Shown here: positions 62,340 to 64,000 of the stretch, piece after piece
How the letters are laid out: each line of letters starts with the position of its first letter
Position numbering within the stretch: the stretch's first letter is position 1
Assembly: GCF_020179605.1 (NCBI RefSeq)
Contig: NZ_JAINZO010000002.1
Span: 1,116,001-1,180,000, forward strand
Source of the DNA: Geomonas agri
Lineage (GTDB): Bacteria > Desulfobacterota > Desulfuromonadia > Geobacterales > Geobacteraceae
Direction of reading: 5' to 3'
Length of the DNA stretch: 64,000 bases
Notes under the pieces: generated by a model
Told to the model about the DNA's origin: nothing
Databases searched by the model: none
Seen by the model: only the letters and a program-made list of their open reading frames with translations
Position numbers and translations under genes: made by a program

Positions 62340-63650
62340 ATGACCGCTGGTAACGAGCAACTGATGGAGTTACGCAACAAGCATGTCCCCGGAGGGGTCG
62401 CACTTTTGAGCCCCGCCTTCATCGCCAAGGCCCAGGGGGCCATCATGACCGACGTCGATGGACGTGACCTGATCGATTTCGCCGGCGGTATCGGCGTCAA
62501 CAACGTCGGCCACAGCCACCCGAAGGTCGTCAAGGCCATCCAGGAGCAGGCCGAGAAGTTCATCCACACCTGCTTCCACGTCGCTCCCTACCAGGGGTAC
62601 ATCGAACTGGCGCAGCGCCTGAACGAGTTGGCTCCGGGCAACTCCCCGAAGCAGACCATGCTGGCCAACTCCGGTGCCGAGGCGGTCGAGAACGCCATCA
62701 AGATCGCACGCTACGTCACCAAGCGTCCGGGCGTCATCTCCCTTGAGAACGGCTTCCACGGCCGCACCCTGATGACCATGACCCTGACCTCCAAGGTGAA
62801 GCCCTACAAGTACGGCTTCGGTCCCTTCGCCCCGGAGAGCTACCGCATACCGTCCGCCTACTGCTACCGCTGCCCCTACGGCGGGAGCTACCCGAGCTGT
62901 GGTTGCGCCTGCGCCCACAAGCTTGACGAGTTCTTCACCGGCTACGTTGCTGCCGAGCAGACCGCGGCTATCATCATCGAGCCGATCCAGGGCGAGGGCG
63001 GCTTCGTTACCCCACCGAAGGAATACTTCGAGATCGTGCAGAACATCTGCAAGAAGCACGGCATCCTGCTGATCATCGACGAGATCCAGAGCGGTATGGG
63101 GCGTACCGGCAAGCTGTTCGCCATTGACCACTGGGGCATCGAGCCGGACCTGATCACCACCGCCAAGAGCCTTGCCGGCGGCATGCCGCTCTCCGCGATT
63201 ACCGGCCGCGCCGAGATCATGAGCCAGCCGCACCCGGGCGGCCTGGGCGGCACCTACGGCGGCAACCCGCTTTCCTGCGCCGCGGCACTCGCGGTTCTGG
63301 ATATCTTCCTCAACGACGGCCTGCTGGACCAGTCCGTGAAACTCGGCGAGAAGCTGCAGCAGCGCTTCGACGATATGCAGAAGAAGTACGAGATCATCGG
63401 CGAAGTTCGCGGCAAGGGCCCCATGCTTGCTCTCGAACTCGTGCGCGACCGCAACACCAAGGCGCCCGCCGGCGACCTCGCCAAGAAGCTGGTCAAGCTC
63501 TGCTACGACAAGGGGCTTATCATCCTGTCCTGCGGCGCTCTCGGCAACGTCGTCCGCCTGCTGATGCCGCTGGTCATCACCGACGACCAGCTCGATCGCG
63601 GCATGGCCATCCTTGAGGAGTCCCTCGCCGAGGTGAACGCCGAGATCTAA
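62340..63650 (+). CDS. gabT: Class III aminotransferase, 4-aminobutyrate aminotransferase type
   Basis: 436 residues, fold-type I PLP enzyme. GGIGVNNVGHSHPKVVKAI, LANSGAEAVENAIKIAR, ENGFHGRT, EPIQGEGGF, the Asp in LLIIDEIQSGMGRTG and PLP-binding K276 in TTAKSLAGG. A Cys-rich insert (AYCYRCPYGGSYPSCGCACA) is seen in many members. Moves the omega-amino group of GABA or similar amines to 2-oxoglutarate, making glutamate that the NAD-glutamate dehydrogenase nearby can recycle. AAAGGAG ribosome site at the end of a structured leader. Exact amine substrate is not certain. Confidence 0.9.
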   Translation: MTAGNEQLMELRNKHVPGGVALLSPAFIAKAQGAIMTDVDGRDLIDFAGGIGVNNVGHSHPKVVKAIQEQAEKFIHTCFHVAPYQGYIELAQRLNELAPGNSPKQTMLANSGAEAVENAIKIARYVTKRPGVISLENGFHGRTLMTMTLTSKVKPYKYGFGPFAPESYRIPSAYCYRCPYGGSYPSCGCACAHKLDEFFTGYVAAEQTAAIIIEPIQGEGGFVTPPKEYFEIVQNICKKHGILLIIDEIQSGMGRTGKLFAIDHWGIEPDLITTAKSLAGGMPLSAITGRAEIMSQPHPGGLGGTYGGNPLSCAAALAVLDIFLNDGLLDQSVKLGEKLQQRFDDMQKKYEIIGEVRGKGPMLALELVRDRNTKAPAGDLAKKLVKLCYDKGLIILSCGALGNVVRLLMPLVITDDQLDRGMAILEESLAEVNAEI

Positions 63651-63680
63651 GGCTCAAGGCAAAGCAGTAAGAAAGATACG

Positions 63681-63752
63681 GCAACGGCAGTGTCTGGCAT
63701 CTTTCGGGGTTGGGGAGGAAGAGATGCACAGCACTGCCGTTGTCGTTTTTTT
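63681..63752 (+). terminator. Long hairpin terminator after the aminotransferase
   Basis: CAACGGCAGTG (63682-63692) pairs with CACTGCCGTTG (63731-63741 region), with inner GCATCTTT/AAGAGATGC pairing, followed by TCGTTTTTTT. Strong intrinsic terminator with an unusually long arm. Confidence 0.8.
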
Positions 63753-63763
63753 AACCGAAAACA

Positions 63764-63882
63764 GTTGGCCATCCCCCTTCGCCAAGGCACCGGGGGATTT
63801 AGCTGTTGCGGAGGTCAGAGAAAGGCGGACAGATTCAAGAATTCCTCCCTCGCCCTCCGGGAGAGGGGCGGGGTGAGGGCGT
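63764..63882. repeat. Intergenic repeats before the last gene
   Basis: A CCCCCTTCGCCAAGGCACCGGGGG palindrome near 63770-63793 and a CCTCGCCCTCCGGGAGAGGGGCGGGGTGAGGG copy (about 63848-63879) of the dispersed repeat also found at 28008-28050. Confidence 0.6.
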
Positions 63883-63974
63883 CTCTCGTCATTGACCACG
63901 GCCACCTTGCCACTGACCCGCAGCCGATGGCATAGTAGAGTGCGCAGTCGGCAGATTTTGGGAGGAGAGCACAG

Positions 63975-64000
63975 ATGACAGAAAAGACCGATCCACGCCA
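63975..64000 (+). CDS. Start of a further gene, cut by the window edge
   Basis: ATG at 63975 with GGAGGAG 8-9 bases upstream, reading MTEKTDPR to the end of the window. Too short to identify; by position a partner of the aminotransferase (for example an aldehyde dehydrogenase) is possible, but not supported by sequence. Confidence 0.6.

Noticed and set aside
62176-62403. 75-codon minus-strand frame across the aminotransferase leader
   Set aside because: Covers a structured leader and runs into the gabT start; no family features or ribosome site.

Overview
The window looks like a chromosomal segment of a GC-rich, anaerobic, metal-respiring deltaproteobacterium of the Geobacter/Geomonas/Citrifermentans type. 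This is an inference from gene content. The pointers are large Cache/PAS sensor kinases, two sensors with c-type heme motifs, many sigma-54 activators, pyruvate carboxylase, a split transketolase, a B12-dependent methionine synthase without its reactivation domain, an aldehyde:ferredoxin oxidoreductase and a very large NAD-glutamate dehydrogenase. No rRNA, tRNA, CRISPR array, prophage or intact insertion sequence was found.

Layout. 1-5.8 kb is a minus-strand signalling block: a partial receiver protein, a receiver-PAS protein translationally coupled to a four-PAS kinase, and a receiver-kinase hybrid. 6-7.3 kb is a siroheme-type nitrite/sulfite reductase protein, then a Cache-PAS hybrid kinase (7.4-10.1 kb). 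10.6-14.1 kb is pyruvate carboxylase with its own terminator and a TTGGT/ACCAA palindrome upstream. 14.4-22.6 kb runs rightward: DUF554 membrane protein, glutamate racemase, GerMN lipoprotein-like protein, methionine synthase, a small protein, both transketolase halves and a pseudopilin. 22.7-25.7 kb is a heme-binding sensor kinase with its sigma-54 response regulator. 25.7-32.8 kb holds a DUF362 ferredoxin protein, a double pseudo-receiver, an SDR enzyme, an OB-fold secreted protein, a TPR protein and Pal. 32.9-35.2 kb is a patch of decayed genes around a second heme sensor. 35.3-38.3 kb has a tryptophan/tyrosine-rich secreted protein and an HxlR regulator divergent from a flavoprotein-nitroreductase pair. 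38.4-47.7 kb has a papain-like enzyme, a three-domain Aas-type acyltransferase, an amidohydrolase divergent from a sigma-54 activator, an MqsRA toxin-antitoxin pair and a TRL lipoprotein.

47.7-64 kb is the most coherent functional region and seems devoted to amino acid use: a branched-chain-type amino acid ABC importer (livKHMGF), a MoaD-like carrier, a tungsten-type aldehyde oxidoreductase, NAD-glutamate dehydrogenase, a universal stress protein and a D-2-hydroxyacid dehydrogenase, all on the minus strand, followed by a PAS-type sigma-54 activator and a divergent class III aminotransferase. A GG-N10-GC sigma-54 promoter precedes livK. A 20-bp palindrome about 150 bp upstream of it recurs twice in front of the activator gene. 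A terminator-like structure after livF suggests two transcription units rather than one. The aminotransferase has an elaborately folded leader RNA with a possible pseudoknot next to its ribosome binding site; this is the best candidate here for an undescribed regulatory element.

Intergenic spaces carry several dispersed palindromic repeats (CCCTCTCCC/GGGAGAGGG type, CCCCCTTTG/CAAAGGGGG type) and two larger nested inverted-repeat elements (16.77-16.99 kb and 54.41-54.59 kb).
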